Shown in pieces: positions 1-8,347 of a stretch of DNA of 44,467 nucleotides (the first letter of the stretch is position 1; each line of letters starts with the position of its first letter). The translations under genes and the position numbers were made by a program. This DNA comes from a virus: positions 1 to 44,467 of the IMG/VR virus record IMGVR_UViG_3300021962_008205. The stretch is one strand, 5' to 3'. A model generated the notes under the pieces. It saw only the letters and a program-made list of their open reading frames with translations. It was not told where the DNA came from and made no database searches.

Positions 1-26
1 TTTTATATGACATATATTTATATTTT

Positions 27-314
27 ATGAAACAAATTATTATTACTGAAACTCAGTTAGCAAATATAGCTAAAAAACTTAATAAAAACAAAAATGTTGT
101 TAAAGAAGGTGGTAACGACATGAATGTTTCTAACTATATGTTTTTTGGTAATATTGAACAAATGCATAGACAATTAGGATTGTTATTGGAATTGGACCCA
201 CAAATGGTTGATTCTATCTTACAAAATGGACATGATTGGGCGGATGACCATATTTCAGAAGCTAAAACTAATATAGACCAAGTATTTGATTTCATGATGA
301 ATGAAATTAAATAA
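27..314 (+). CDS. Hypothetical phage protein, 95 aa
   Basis: I do not recognise a family. The product is acidic, with an N-terminal stretch (MKQIIITETQLANIAKKLNK) like the short start seen on many small phage proteins, then a polar middle and a helical-looking C-terminus. There is no signal peptide, membrane segment or Cys pair. It is one of few plus-strand genes here and stops about 45 bp before a strong hairpin terminator at 361-385, which fits a real transcript end. The 26 bp upstream are only A/T-rich, so the promoter probably lies left of the window. The longest minus-strand frame over the same bases has no family resemblance and is treated as a shadow. That the gene is real is fairly sure; its function is unknown. 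Confidence 0.7.
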   Translation: MKQIIITETQLANIAKKLNKNKNVVKEGGNDMNVSNYMFFGNIEQMHRQLGLLLELDPQMVDSILQNGHDWADDHISEAKTNIDQVFDFMMNEIK

Positions 315-350
315 GTGAACAAGATTGAGGTGTATTCCTCCGATTACCAA

Positions 351-390
351 GAAAAAACATAACCTCCTATTATTCGTAGGAGGTTTTTTG
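351..390. terminator. Bidirectional intrinsic terminator
   Basis: Inverted repeat AACCTCCTA (361-369) / TAGGAGGTT (377-385) with a 7-nt loop gives a 9-bp stem. A run of T follows on the plus strand (384-389), and a run of A at 351-356 supplies the U-tract when read on the minus strand. It lies between the plus-strand gene ending at 314 and minus-strand transcription arriving from 545 and above, so it probably ends both. Confidence 0.85.
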
Positions 391-501
391 TTTTCTAGAG
401 TATACTTTTTTAGAGTTTACAACCCTAACAACATTTTTTCTACGAACAATTTGTGCGATGTGTCCGTTTGATAAACCCTGTTTCCAATCTTTCTTTTCCA
501 T
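370..501 (-). CDS. Small basic protein, 43 aa (candidate)
   Basis: An ATG frame of 43 codons sits directly downstream of a consensus Bacteroidota-type promoter (509-540) and ends inside the terminator stem at 370. The translated peptide is very basic (starts MEKKDWKQGLSNGHIAQIVR; Lys/Arg-rich to the end), as expected for a small nucleic-acid-binding protein, but no family is recognised. The ATG is only 8 nt from the -7 box, so translation would be leaderless or nearly so. The alternative is that this is a short noncoding RNA of about 140 nt running from promoter to terminator. Its isolated promoter-to-terminator layout resembles that of the RNA candidate at 9029-9209. Confidence 0.4.
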   Translation of the reverse strand: MEKKDWKQGLSNGHIAQIVRRKNVVRVVNSKKVYSRKQKTSYE

Positions 502-508
502 AACAATA

Positions 509-540
509 CAAAGATACTACTAAATACATAATTAACCAAA
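509..540 (-). promoter_or_regulatory. Bacteroidota-type promoter
   Basis: On the minus strand TTTG (537-540) is followed after 20 bp by TATCTTTG (509-516). This matches the known Bacteroidota primary-sigma consensus TTTG-N19-21-TAnnTTTG. It sits just after the stop of the gp46-like gene and drives the short unit that ends at 361. Confidence 0.7.
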
Positions 541-544
541 TTAA

Positions 545-2869
545 TTATTGTGATACCGTTGAAATGTTATCTTTTTTACTAATCTTAACAATACTGTTAG
601 CCCAATTTGATACAAGTGGGTTGTGTGTGATTACAAATACCTTTTCAAAGTAGTCCTTAATCTTAGTAAAGAATTCACCTACCATATCAAGGTTCTCATT
701 TGATACCTTACCAAACACTTCATCAAATACCACTATGTTTGGTTTTGGTAATGAACATACTTTACTCAATACCGCTCTAAGTGCCAGTGATGCAATTGTT
801 CTTTCAAATCCTGAACCACTTGACATTAGTTTCTCAACACCAGTTCCATTATCAATCATCATAAATTCAACCTCATTTTTCTCATTAATTCTAACTTCAA
901 GTTTAAAGAACGCACTGTCCTGTAATAGACGTTGTAATTCATCATTAATTAATGGTGTCATGGTCTTCATAATCATTTTAGAAATACCGTTCTTGCCAAA
1001 GATTTCCAAATAGGTTTTATAAATCTTTTCTTTTTCAAACTCAGAAGCAATCTGTGTAATAATATCTTGTTTGGTCTTAATATCACGTTCACAGTTTTGA
1101 ATCATTGTTTTGTTAGATGATATTTTTGATGTGTGAGATGTTTTCTCACGTTCAATCTCATCTATGCGAAGATTAACTTTAATGATTTGTTCTTCAATGT
1201 TCTTGTTCTTTTCAATCTTTGTTTGAACTTGGTGATATCTTTCAAGTTTCCCCTCAGCATTGGCGAGCTTGAGACCGTCTGCTTCAAGAGTAAGTTCATA
1301 CTTTTCTTTGACGAGTTTGCTCTTCTCGTATTGTTCGAATTCCTTCTTAATTTGTACATATTCTTTTTCTTTTGTGTTAAGTTCCGTTAAAACACCACCC
1401 AAGTTTTCACTCTGTTCTTTAAGGGTGTCCATTTCGGAAAGTTTAGCTTGTGTTAAAGCAGCGTTCATTAAATCAATACCACAGTGTTCACATTTAATTC
1501 CACCTGATACAGTTTTAGAAAGTTGAACCAAACCATCAATCTTAATATCAACCATCGCCTTTTGTTTGTAGTTGTCATTAATAGATTCTTTTATTGTGTC
1601 ATATTCATCTTCTTTAAAATATTTTGATGGTTCAACAACATCAACTTCTTTAATTTGTACTTTGGTGGTGTTAATCTTTCCTTTCAATGATGAAATTTCA
1701 GACTCCAATGTTGATGGATTAAGGATTATCAATTCATGGTCAATGTCATTGTATTTTTGTGAAATCAAACCTTCTTTGTATTCCCTACCCTTTGTTAACC
1801 TTGATTCTGCATCTAAAATCTTAATTTCCAAATCTTTGTTCTCAACATCATAACTTTCAATTTTGGTCTGTAAACCTTCAATGTCCGATTTTAATGTCTC
1901 GGTATTGTAGACATTTGACATCATAGATTTACTAAACTCAGAATAAAGTTCCTTACCAGTTTCTTCTTTCTTCTTCAAGAACTCAAGACCCAAGAATCTT
2001 GATAACACTTGACCACGAGCTGTTGGTTTGGCTTCAAGTAAATCTTCCAAATTTGATGCTGTGGTCAAGATTGTCATTAAGAAGTCATCAATATCACCAA
2101 TTGAATTCTTGATAAAACTTTCGGTTTCCCTTCTTTGTTCACCTGTAAAGTTTTGTAATTGTCCATCAGCAAGTTTTTTGAAGAAGTCCAATTCAGTTTT
2201 TACATTCCATTCACCTGATTTGGCTTTCTTTCTTTCAATCTGACGAACAATGATGTATTCCTCACCATCAATCATGATGTCACCCCTAACCGAAACTTTG
2301 TTCTTATCTGAAAATCTGTTAAAGATTTCTTCAGCTTTGGATGTCTTGGTTGTTGTGTTGAAGAATAGGAACAATAACAAGTCAACGGTCAACACTGTTT
2401 TTCCACCGAAGTTTGGTGGGTCTGACTCAACTACCGTAATACCATTACACTGGTCAAAATTCAATACCTGATTTTCACCATAAGATAAGAAGTTTGAAAA
2501 CTCAATCTTCTTAATGTACCACTTTTTAAACGCAGTAACTTCTTGTGACACCATTTTGTTTTCAACTGCCGTATCCAACTTAATGATATCATCAAACAAA
2601 CTATCTTGTCCCTTTTGTTTAATAAGTTCCTTCATCAATTCAATCTGGTAGTTTCGGTCCATAATATTGAACGAAACATCCACAGTTTGTTTTACATCAT
2701 CAGATGTTTTGACTTTGGTTAATACGTTGACATTAGTGGAATTATATTTCTTTGAGAAATACGTTCTAACACTTTTGACTCTTTCTTGGGTGAAATTTTC
2801 AGCAGTGTCTTCCCATACCACTTGGATGTAAGGGTTTTCAAGTTTAGTTACGTCTAGTTTGCGCGTCAT
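545..2869 (-). CDS. 46: Recombination endonuclease subunit gp46 / SbcC-like ATPase
   Basis: This is the SMC/Rad50-type ATPase of the phage gp46-gp47 nuclease, which resects DNA ends for recombination-dependent replication. Numbered on a longer 788-residue form starting at 2911, an N-terminal extension of about 130 residues precedes the ATPase start (WYIKKIEFSNFLSYG). The Walker A site is the variant PPNFGGKT (about 165-172). A long coiled coil carries a zinc-hook CEHC near the middle. The C-terminal half has an ABC signature (SSGSGFE), Walker B (NIVVFDEVFG) and an H-loop (VFVITHNP). I chose the ATG at 2869, 4 nt after the stop of the preceding gene; the alternative ATG at 2911 would overlap that gene by 38 bp. 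Its partner gp47 lies upstream in the same operon, separated by three small genes. Family assignment is very sure. Confidence 0.93.
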   Translation of the reverse strand: MTRKLDVTKLENPYIQVVWEDTAENFTQERVKSVRTYFSKKYNSTNVNVLTKVKTSDDVKQTVDVSFNIMDRNYQIELMKELIKQKGQDSLFDDIIKLDTAVENKMVSQEVTAFKKWYIKKIEFSNFLSYGENQVLNFDQCNGITVVESDPPNFGGKTVLTVDLLLFLFFNTTTKTSKAEEIFNRFSDKNKVSVRGDIMIDGEEYIIVRQIERKKAKSGEWNVKTELDFFKKLADGQLQNFTGEQRRETESFIKNSIGDIDDFLMTILTTASNLEDLLEAKPTARGQVLSRFLGLEFLKKKEETGKELYSEFSKSMMSNVYNTETLKSDIEGLQTKIESYDVENKDLEIKILDAESRLTKGREYKEGLISQKYNDIDHELIILNPSTLESEISSLKGKINTTKVQIKEVDVVEPSKYFKEDEYDTIKESINDNYKQKAMVDIKIDGLVQLSKTVSGGIKCEHCGIDLMNAALTQAKLSEMDTLKEQSENLGGVLTELNTKEKEYVQIKKEFEQYEKSKLVKEKYELTLEADGLKLANAEGKLERYHQVQTKIEKNKNIEEQIIKVNLRIDEIEREKTSHTSKISSNKTMIQNCERDIKTKQDIITQIASEFEKEKIYKTYLEIFGKNGISKMIMKTMTPLINDELQRLLQDSAFFKLEVRINEKNEVEFMMIDNGTGVEKLMSSGSGFERTIASLALRAVLSKVCSLPKPNIVVFDEVFGKVSNENLDMVGEFFTKIKDYFEKVFVITHNPLVSNWANSIVKISKKDNISTVSQ

Positions 2870-2873
2870 AAAT

Positions 2874-3080
2874 TTATAATTCGGTATTATCGGTGGGTTG
2901 AATAGGTCCATCGTTTTCTGTGGTTCCTGAGTTTTTTATGTGTTCTTCATGTAATGCTTTTAAATGTTCAATCATTTTTTGATTGTACATTTTTTGATAC
3001 ATCTTACCCAATTGGTCAATTTGAGCGTTACGCTGTTGTACTTTTTGTTTGTGATTTTTTCTGTTTCTTGATTTTGGCAT
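2874..3080 (-). CDS. Small basic hypothetical protein, 68 aa
   Basis: The N-terminal third is strongly basic (MPKSRNRKNHKQKVQQRN) and is followed by a Met/Gln/His-rich, probably helical middle and an acidic tail. No family is recognised; it could bind nucleic acid or a replication protein, but that is a guess from charge only. It ends 4 nt before the preferred gp46 start, so the two are probably co-transcribed. A minus-strand terminator at 3129-3165 separates it from the gene upstream, so a promoter is expected in 3081-3128. That stretch is A/T-rich and contains TATACTTA but lacks a clear -33 TTTG. Confidence 0.65.
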   Translation of the reverse strand: MPKSRNRKNHKQKVQQRNAQIDQLGKMYQKMYNQKMIEHLKALHEEHIKNSGTTENDGPIQPTDNTEL

Positions 3081-3128
3081 CAGTGAAAGTTTTTAATGTT
3101 GTTTAAGTATAGGAAAAATAAATGATTA

Positions 3129-3165
3129 AAAAAAGAAGTCCCTATAAACTTTCGCTCATAAGGAC
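3129..3165 (-). terminator. Intrinsic terminator (minus strand)
   Basis: Read on the minus strand, GTCCTTAT (3165-3158) pairs with ATAGGGAC (3145-3138): 8 bp with one G-U pair around a 12-nt loop, followed by TTCTTTTTTT. It lies just after the gene ending at 3189 and would end, or attenuate, transcription coming from the gp47 side. Confidence 0.7.
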
Positions 3166-3188
3166 CATAAATTTAATTTAAAATTAGG

Positions 3189-3521
3189 TTAGTGTTTTTC
3201 AAACCATTCAATAATCGCATTAACCGCCCAAACTGAACCAGACGCTAACATACCATCAAAGAATGTACTCGCTAAGATATTTGTGTCAAAACAATAGTTG
3301 GTTGGTGAAAACAACACCAAACTCATAAAGAATCCAACCCATGTTGATGTACACATCATACACTTAATTAATCCTGATAAGAATTCACCAAATGATTGAA
3401 ATGGTGCTTTTTCATCTGCACCCCACTTGTGTATTCCTTGTCTTAATGATTCAAAGATTGAACCGTAAACTAAAATTTGGCTCATTCCGTAAGCCATAAA
3501 AATCCAAATTGTTAACCACAT
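3189..3521 (-). CDS. Small membrane protein, DUF1360-like
   Basis: The 110-aa product has two to three hydrophobic segments: residues about 1-20 (MWLTIWIFMAYGMSQILVYG), a segment after a Cys pair (KCMMCTSTWVGFFMSLVLF), and a weaker one near the C-terminus. The Cys-x2-Cys before a Trp-containing membrane helix is like that of DUF1360-type small phage and bacterial membrane proteins; this is a resemblance seen by eye. It probably sits in the host inner membrane. It lies between the coiled-coil protein gene and a terminator, as the last gene of the gp47 transcript. Function is unknown; some role at the membrane during infection is the most that can be said. Confidence 0.7.
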   Translation of the reverse strand: MWLTIWIFMAYGMSQILVYGSIFESLRQGIHKWGADEKAPFQSFGEFLSGLIKCMMCTSTWVGFFMSLVLFSPTNYCFDTNILASTFFDGMLASGSVWAVNAIIEWFEKH

Positions 3522-3529
3522 ACTTTCTA

Positions 3530-4222
3530 TTATTTATATAAATTATCGTTTAAATTTGAGGAACGTAAATATTTGGCCCTTTCATACACATCATTATTTT
3601 TTTGTTGTTCCGCTAATTGTTTTTTTAACTCTTCAATTTCAATATTCTTATCTCTAACACTTTTCATTAAGGTTTGTATGGTACTTTGTAATTGTTGTGA
3701 ATTATCGTTATTGTGGAAATTATTTTCCATTTCAGTCATCTTAGTGGAAAATTTTTGTAGTTCAGACTCCAATTCTTCTATTTTAGTGGAAAATATTTTT
3801 TTTTCAGATTCCAACTGTTGTATGTTTAACAACAGTTCATTTATTTTAGAATCGTCACTAATATATTCTGTTTTTGTGACAATTACTTCAACTGGAACTT
3901 CTTTAATAACTTCATTAATTACAACCCTATCAACAGGTATTTCTTTAATAACCTCAACAATTCTTTCAACAGGTACTTCAACAATTTTTTCAACCTCTTT
4001 AATTACTTCAACAGGTATTTCCACCCGTTTTTCACGGATTACCTCTTTTTCCACCCATTTTTCTTGAATCCCACCCGTATTTCCTACAAGCCCATACTTT
4101 TCAATGTTGTATCCAGTCTTGAATGATTTCTTAATCAGCTCATCAATTGTGATGTTATTTAATTTGCAAAATAACTCTACCTCCTGTTGTTCAGAATAAG
4201 ATAAAGTTATTTTGTGTTCCAT
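3530..4222 (-). CDS. Coiled-coil protein with VEVP/VEVI repeats
   Basis: The 230-residue product has three parts. An N-terminal segment (about 1-50) includes a plausible helix-turn-helix-like stretch (QEVELFCKLNNITIDELIKK). A middle of about 75 residues is built from imperfect repeats of the type K-E-V/I-P-V-E-x-I/V. The C-terminal coiled coil is rich in Glu, Lys, Leu and Gln. Such Pro-spaced charged repeats usually form extended stalks. I start it at ATG 4222, 2 nt after the gp47 stop; a longer frame from 4273 would overlap gp47 by 50 bp. It lies between gp47 and gp46, so a link to the nuclease or replication complex is possible but unproven. No named family is recognised. Confidence 0.75.
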   Translation of the reverse strand: MEHKITLSYSEQQEVELFCKLNNITIDELIKKSFKTGYNIEKYGLVGNTGGIQEKWVEKEVIREKRVEIPVEVIKEVEKIVEVPVERIVEVIKEIPVDRVVINEVIKEVPVEVIVTKTEYISDDSKINELLLNIQQLESEKKIFSTKIEELESELQKFSTKMTEMENNFHNNDNSQQLQSTIQTLMKSVRDKNIEIEELKKQLAEQQKNNDVYERAKYLRSSNLNDNLYK

Positions 4223-4223
4223 A

Positions 4224-5006
4224 TTAATAGTTGTGGAGTTTTTCAGTTCCTGATTCAATAATTGAATAATCATTCATTTTGAATACCAAGAACGGTTTTG
4301 GATTATCTAAATCAACAAATTCGTATTTATCATTTTCAACATCATAAATACCATATCCGTGTGACCTTACTGTTTCGCCAAAATTTTGTTGAATCGTTGA
4401 CCCAACCATGTAAGCTTTCTTTTGGCCGGGGATATCAAATACCTGCCGCTTATGAATATCGCCACAAAGCACAAGGCCACAACCCATGAAACGATGTGTA
4501 TCAAACCCTTCTTCAAATTTATAACCAACGTCTGTAGTGAGTCCGACAATCGGTCCATGAAATAATCCAATTTTAACATTTGAAGAATTCGGGTCAATGT
4601 CGGGCGTAATGTTGTGGTCCATAAGTGAGTAAACCACCCAATCAATGTTTTCATCTTTATATACTCCTCTATTTTTATAATAGTTTATTTGTTCATTTTG
4701 TAGTGAATCAATGATTGGTGATAAAGCGTCCAACCTTGATGCGTTATTTTCAAGGAAGTCATGGTTTCCAATAATTAAAACAGTTTTGGCAATCTTTGAA
4801 CATTCTGTTAGTGCCCAAGCAACAAACTCAATAAGCTCAGGAGTCATTTGATTCTTTGAATGGACTAAATCCCCCGTAAACACAATACGGTCAGGTGCAA
4901 TCTGTTTCCATTGTTCAAACATTGTATTTAAAATACCACGATATAAATCATGGTCTTTGAACATTCTTACGTGTAAATCCGAAAAGTGAACTAATTTTTT
5001 AATCAT
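4224..5006 (-). CDS. 47: Recombination endonuclease subunit gp47 / SbcD-like phosphoesterase
   Basis: This is the Mre11/SbcD-type metallophosphoesterase that cuts DNA in complex with gp46. The metal-binding motifs occur in order: SDLH (9-12), GDLVH, GNHD, LFHG and CGDIH, covering the five classic blocks of calcineurin-like nucleases. At 260 aa it is compact and lacks the long C-terminal cap of bacterial SbcD, as is usual for phage gp47. It overlaps the upstream zinc-ribbon gene by 4 bp (ATGA), which suggests translational coupling. gp46 is downstream in the same direction. Assignment is very sure. Confidence 0.94.
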   Translation of the reverse strand: MIKKLVHFSDLHVRMFKDHDLYRGILNTMFEQWKQIAPDRIVFTGDLVHSKNQMTPELIEFVAWALTECSKIAKTVLIIGNHDFLENNASRLDALSPIIDSLQNEQINYYKNRGVYKDENIDWVVYSLMDHNITPDIDPNSSNVKIGLFHGPIVGLTTDVGYKFEEGFDTHRFMGCGLVLCGDIHKRQVFDIPGQKKAYMVGSTIQQNFGETVRSHGYGIYDVENDKYEFVDLDNPKPFLVFKMNDYSIIESGTEKLHNY

Positions 5007-5218
5007 GCTTTGTCAAATAATTTAAAATCTTCATTAACATGTGAACATTTATCACAACAGTAAGTTGGAAAAGGCACAATAGTATCTTCGTGTGAACCTG
5101 TTAATAGTTTTGAAACTTTTTTGATATAAGTAACTTCTCGGAACATATCATGTCCACAATCCTCACATACAACCGATGGTTGTTCTCTAAGGTCAATATT
5201 CATTTTTGGTGTATCCAT
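5003..5218 (-). CDS. Small zinc-ribbon protein
   Basis: The 71-residue product has two Cys pairs, CEDC (about 18-21) and CDKC (about 55-58, preceded by another Cys), about 35 residues apart, the layout of a zinc ribbon. Between them are a basic stretch and a polar loop. Similar tiny zinc proteins often accompany phage recombination genes, but I cannot name the family. It overlaps the gp47 start by 4 bp, so it is translated together with gp47 and may be an accessory of the nuclease. The start at 5218 follows an A/T-rich leader with no Shine-Dalgarno-like sequence. Confidence 0.75.
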   Translation of the reverse strand: MDTPKMNIDLREQPSVVCEDCGHDMFREVTYIKKVSKLLTGSHEDTIVPFPTYCCDKCSHVNEDFKLFDKA

Positions 5219-5255
5219 AAATAAAAATATAGTAAATTAAAATGAAAAAACCAAC

Positions 5256-6035
5256 TTATTTCTTCTTGGTATTTTCATAGTGTTCAATCATAAGTTTAAG
5301 TTCCGCATGTAAATCTTTACATTTGTATACCTTATAATTGTCTATGTTTTCATTTATCCATATCAAATAACAATTACCTATTTTAAGATTTGTGTTTTTT
5401 TCTATAATATGTTTGTATAAACCCAATTGGAGTGAGTATGTATTCATTTCACATTCATCTAAATGAGAAATTGGGTGTAACATTTTATTACCATAATTGT
5501 TACTTGTTTTGATTTCTTTGTTTGTCTTGTAGTCCCAAACCTCCAACCATTGTGATTTTTTATTCCAAAACAAACAATCCACCATTCCAGCAATTTCATA
5601 ATCATGGTCACAAACAACTAATTCCATTTTAACAGGAATCAAATTTTCTTTAGCTTCTTCATAGAATCTATGAAACATTGTCTCACATTTTCTATATTTT
5701 TCTTCAATAATATCATGTCCAAATGCGTTAATTGCGGTTGATGGGTCATAAGGAAATGATTTATTATTCCACCAATTTTCCGCCATGTTGTGAACTAATG
5801 TTCCCTTAACTGTTGAAATATCCCTTTTTAAATCCCAATCACCAATAACACTTTCAACTGTTAGTCCTCTTTTTGCTGCATAGGTTTCCGCCAACCTTTG
5901 GGTTTCAAAATCTTTTTTAAACTTCTTAATGAAAGTTGTTGCTGAAATATACTCCTTATTATCCACGTAATATTTGTGTGGACCATCAAAATATTTTACA
6001 CCATTAAATTTTGCTAATTCTAAAATTGTATCCAT
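5256..6035 (-). CDS. PD-(D/E)XK family nuclease (RecB/Cas4-like)
   Basis: The nuclease core is visible in the second half: an acidic residue in AGMVDCLFW, then the LEVWDYKTNK block that supplies the E-x-K-type catalytic residues, then a helix with YSLQLGLYKHII matching the QxxxY element of the RecB/Cas4 branch. The N-terminus (FDGPHKYYVDNKEYISATTF) is also common in phage nucleases of this type. The 259-aa length fits a stand-alone exonuclease. Known relatives process DNA ends in recombination. It abuts the primase gene (1-bp overlap) within the replication block. A zinc or Fe-S Cys cluster is not evident. Confidence 0.82.
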   Translation of the reverse strand: MDTILELAKFNGVKYFDGPHKYYVDNKEYISATTFIKKFKKDFETQRLAETYAAKRGLTVESVIGDWDLKRDISTVKGTLVHNMAENWWNNKSFPYDPSTAINAFGHDIIEEKYRKCETMFHRFYEEAKENLIPVKMELVVCDHDYEIAGMVDCLFWNKKSQWLEVWDYKTNKEIKTSNNYGNKMLHPISHLDECEMNTYSLQLGLYKHIIEKNTNLKIGNCYLIWINENIDNYKVYKCKDLHAELKLMIEHYENTKKK

Positions 6036-6958
6036 TATCTTTCTAATTCAATATAACTATCTTCCGGTATTACTCCCCTCATATCCGCGATATCACTATC
6101 AACAGGAAGTTTTACCACTTTTATTCTACCATATAACTTACCACCACTTAACTTAAAGTATAATCTTTTAGCATCTTCCCAAGCATCACCATCTAATACT
6201 ATTGTAATTTTACCTTTTGATTTCTCATATAAGGTTTCAAATAACACATCAGACATTTTCTTACCCAACAAAGGAATTGAGTTATCCAAGAATAATGCGT
6301 CAAAAGGACCTTCACATAAAAAGATATCCTTATCCCAATCAATTAAGTTTTCATTGAAGATGATGATTTGTTTTTCGGCTTCAGGGTTTTTGTATTTAGA
6401 TTTACTATTTGGGTTCCATGAACGACCAACAAAGTAATTTAGTTCACCTTCCAAGTCAAATGATGGTATAATGATTCTATAAGCGTATTCACCCTCCAAA
6501 CAATACCCAATTCGGTGTTTTAAGACCATCTCATCGGTTATACCCCTTTGTTTGATGTAGTTCCTCATTTCCCTAAAAGGAATGTGGTATTGGTTCCCTT
6601 CGGTACAAAGTTGGTATTCTTTTGGTAATCTAAGTTTTTCGTATCTCTTATCAATTGGTTTAAACTCATCAGGGCGAATAAGGTCATACATTTCCTTATC
6701 TTTTTTCTTACCAAATCGGTCAATCAAATAACCTAAGTGTCCTTTGGTGTTGTGGGTTTCACCACACACCCAACATTTGAATACGTGTATGGCGTAGTTG
6801 ATTTCAAGGTTTCCCTTTCCATCACCTTTATCTAAAGATTTTAAATCATAGGAACATATAGGACAGTCGTAACTTATCTGTCCTTTAGACGGGTAGTGTA
6901 ATTTGTGTTTACCAAACACACCGTCAAGTAACTCAACTAATAGAGCATTATCTTCCAT
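6035..6958 (-). CDS. DNA primase, DnaG/TOPRIM type
   Basis: This enzyme makes RNA primers at the fork. An N-terminal zinc finger has C32-P-I-C35 and C62-W-V-C65, the CHC2-like DNA-binding element. The TOPRIM catalytic fold follows, with E216 in LCEGPFDAL and the aspartate pair D256/D258 in IVLDGDAW. The 307-aa length is that of minimal phage primases without a helicase domain; a separate helicase is not in this window. It is co-directional with the nuclease and RuvC genes. Assignment is sure. Confidence 0.9.
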   Translation of the reverse strand: MEDNALLVELLDGVFGKHKLHYPSKGQISYDCPICSYDLKSLDKGDGKGNLEINYAIHVFKCWVCGETHNTKGHLGYLIDRFGKKKDKEMYDLIRPDEFKPIDKRYEKLRLPKEYQLCTEGNQYHIPFREMRNYIKQRGITDEMVLKHRIGYCLEGEYAYRIIIPSFDLEGELNYFVGRSWNPNSKSKYKNPEAEKQIIIFNENLIDWDKDIFLCEGPFDALFLDNSIPLLGKKMSDVLFETLYEKSKGKITIVLDGDAWEDAKRLYFKLSGGKLYGRIKVVKLPVDSDIADMRGVIPEDSYIELER

Positions 6959-6993
6959 GATAGAAAGATAATAAAAAATTAGTAAGAATCAAA

Positions 6994-7602
6994 TTACCAG
7001 AACTTATTCATTTTCATATACCCTCTTACACAGGTATACGCATCCGCTTGGTCGTAACACTCTTTCTTAAGTGTCATGTTCTTTGTATATAACCAAGTAA
7101 TCTGTGGTTCTTCTTTTGCAACCATTTCCCAAACCACTTGTTTTTTGTCAATATCTTTTGGATATCCGCCAAATAATACTTCACGATTTTTGTCATTTTT
7201 ACCCATCAAGTTATGCCAAGCAAATTTTCTTGAGTTGTAAGTTGAAATATAGTTTGGCACAATTCCTAATGCATCATATATTGCCTTTGTAATCATTGCA
7301 TTGTATCTAATTAATGTTCCAACGGTGTGAATATTGTTTGAACCCAATAATGGTTCTTCAATAATAACTTTGGTAATACCAAGATTTTTATAATCCTCAA
7401 TTTTTTTAATAAAAGAATTAACCTTTAAAATCAACTCTTCAATCTTTTCCTCAGGTTGTGGTTTAATCACAGGTGAAAAGTGTGTTAATTCTAAAAGTTT
7501 TTGACTTTGAATTTCAAACAAAGCAACCCCAATTACTTTTGTGCTAATATCAAGACCTAATATTTTTGGCGAGTTTTTTAATTTTATAGTTTTTTTATCC
7601 AT
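6994..7602 (-). CDS. RuvC-like Holliday-junction resolvase
   Basis: The 202-aa product has an RNase-H-like fold with the expected acidic residues: D18 in ILGLDIST, E82/E83 in VIIEEPLLG, and D184/D187 in YDQADAYTC near the C-terminus. In phages such enzymes resolve recombination junctions before packaging. Directly upstream is a GIY-YIG homing endonuclease gene (3-bp gap). Beyond that, at 8348-8431, lies a second, broken copy of this gene's first codons, sharing the block L-K-N-S-P-K-(I/V)-L-G-L-D-I-S-T-K. The intact gene therefore has a rebuilt 5' end following the insertion. All catalytic residues are present, so it should be active. Confidence 0.87.
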   Translation of the reverse strand: MDKKTIKLKNSPKILGLDISTKVIGVALFEIQSQKLLELTHFSPVIKPQPEEKIEELILKVNSFIKKIEDYKNLGITKVIIEEPLLGSNNIHTVGTLIRYNAMITKAIYDALGIVPNYISTYNSRKFAWHNLMGKNDKNREVLFGGYPKDIDKKQVVWEMVAKEEPQITWLYTKNMTLKKECYDQADAYTCVRGYMKMNKFW

Positions 7603-7605
7603 GTT

Positions 7606-8331
7606 TTAATTTTTATATTTCCATTTAAATCCTGCGGCTGTTTTAACTTTACCCAAACAACATTCACTAATGTGATTATTATTATAGTATTTTTTAGCAC
7701 ATGATATTGATTCCCAAAATTTAATAACATTATCATCTAAGTCCATTTGTATTATTTCTTTTTTTTGATGTTGATGTGCTATTGATAATTTTTCACAATA
7801 TTCTTTAGAATATTTTTTTCCTTTATTTGGTGATTTTCTTCCTGTATTTGATAATGATATTTTTTCATTATGTGATTGTAAACGTTTTAAACCATTGTTT
7901 AAGTGTTTAATAGGTTTACCCTTTTTTGCATTTGAAATATTTTTTTTGGTCTCGTCACTTCTTTTTTTACCCACATTACTTTTTCTAATTTTTTCAATTT
8001 CGTCTTTAGTTCTTTTTTGTCCCGTATGATTTGGTGGATTGTCACCACCATTAGTTAAATTTGTTAATAAACATCCAAGATATTTAAAATAACCAATATA
8101 ATGTTGTTCCCAAAAAACCCAATTAGATTCATCAATTATATCAATAATTAATAATTCAGGTTTTAAATGATTTTCTATTAAATTATTAATCCATTTATCT
8201 TTATATGTCTGTTTTTTCCAACTTTCTTGTAGATGTTTTCTATATCTATTATTTGGATTAACACTTTTACCAACATATTTTAATTGATTTTTTAAGGGGT
8301 CAACTAGTCCATAAATGAATATATCTTTCAT
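7606..8331 (-). CDS. GIY-YIG homing endonuclease with NUMOD repeats
   Basis: This is a selfish DNA endonuclease that promotes its own spread by cutting alleles lacking the insertion. The 241-aa product begins with the GIY-YIG domain: IYG (6-8), YVG (19-21), catalytic-type R29 and E75 in WEQHYIG. Two or three NUMOD3-type DNA-binding repeats follow (for example GQKRTKDEIEKIRKSNVGKK). The C-terminus is a NUMOD1/HTH-like segment with FWESISCAKKYY and the closing AAGFKWKYKN. The gene is inserted at ruvC: an intact ruvC lies downstream and a truncated ruvC start upstream. It is a free-standing element rather than an intron ORF, because the downstream gene has its own complete N-terminus. Confidence 0.9.
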   Translation of the reverse strand: MKDIFIYGLVDPLKNQLKYVGKSVNPNNRYRKHLQESWKKQTYKDKWINNLIENHLKPELLIIDIIDESNWVFWEQHYIGYFKYLGCLLTNLTNGGDNPPNHTGQKRTKDEIEKIRKSNVGKKRSDETKKNISNAKKGKPIKHLNNGLKRLQSHNEKISLSNTGRKSPNKGKKYSKEYCEKLSIAHQHQKKEIIQMDLDDNVIKFWESISCAKKYYNNNHISECCLGKVKTAAGFKWKYKN

Positions 8332-8347
8332 ATTTTTGATAAATATA

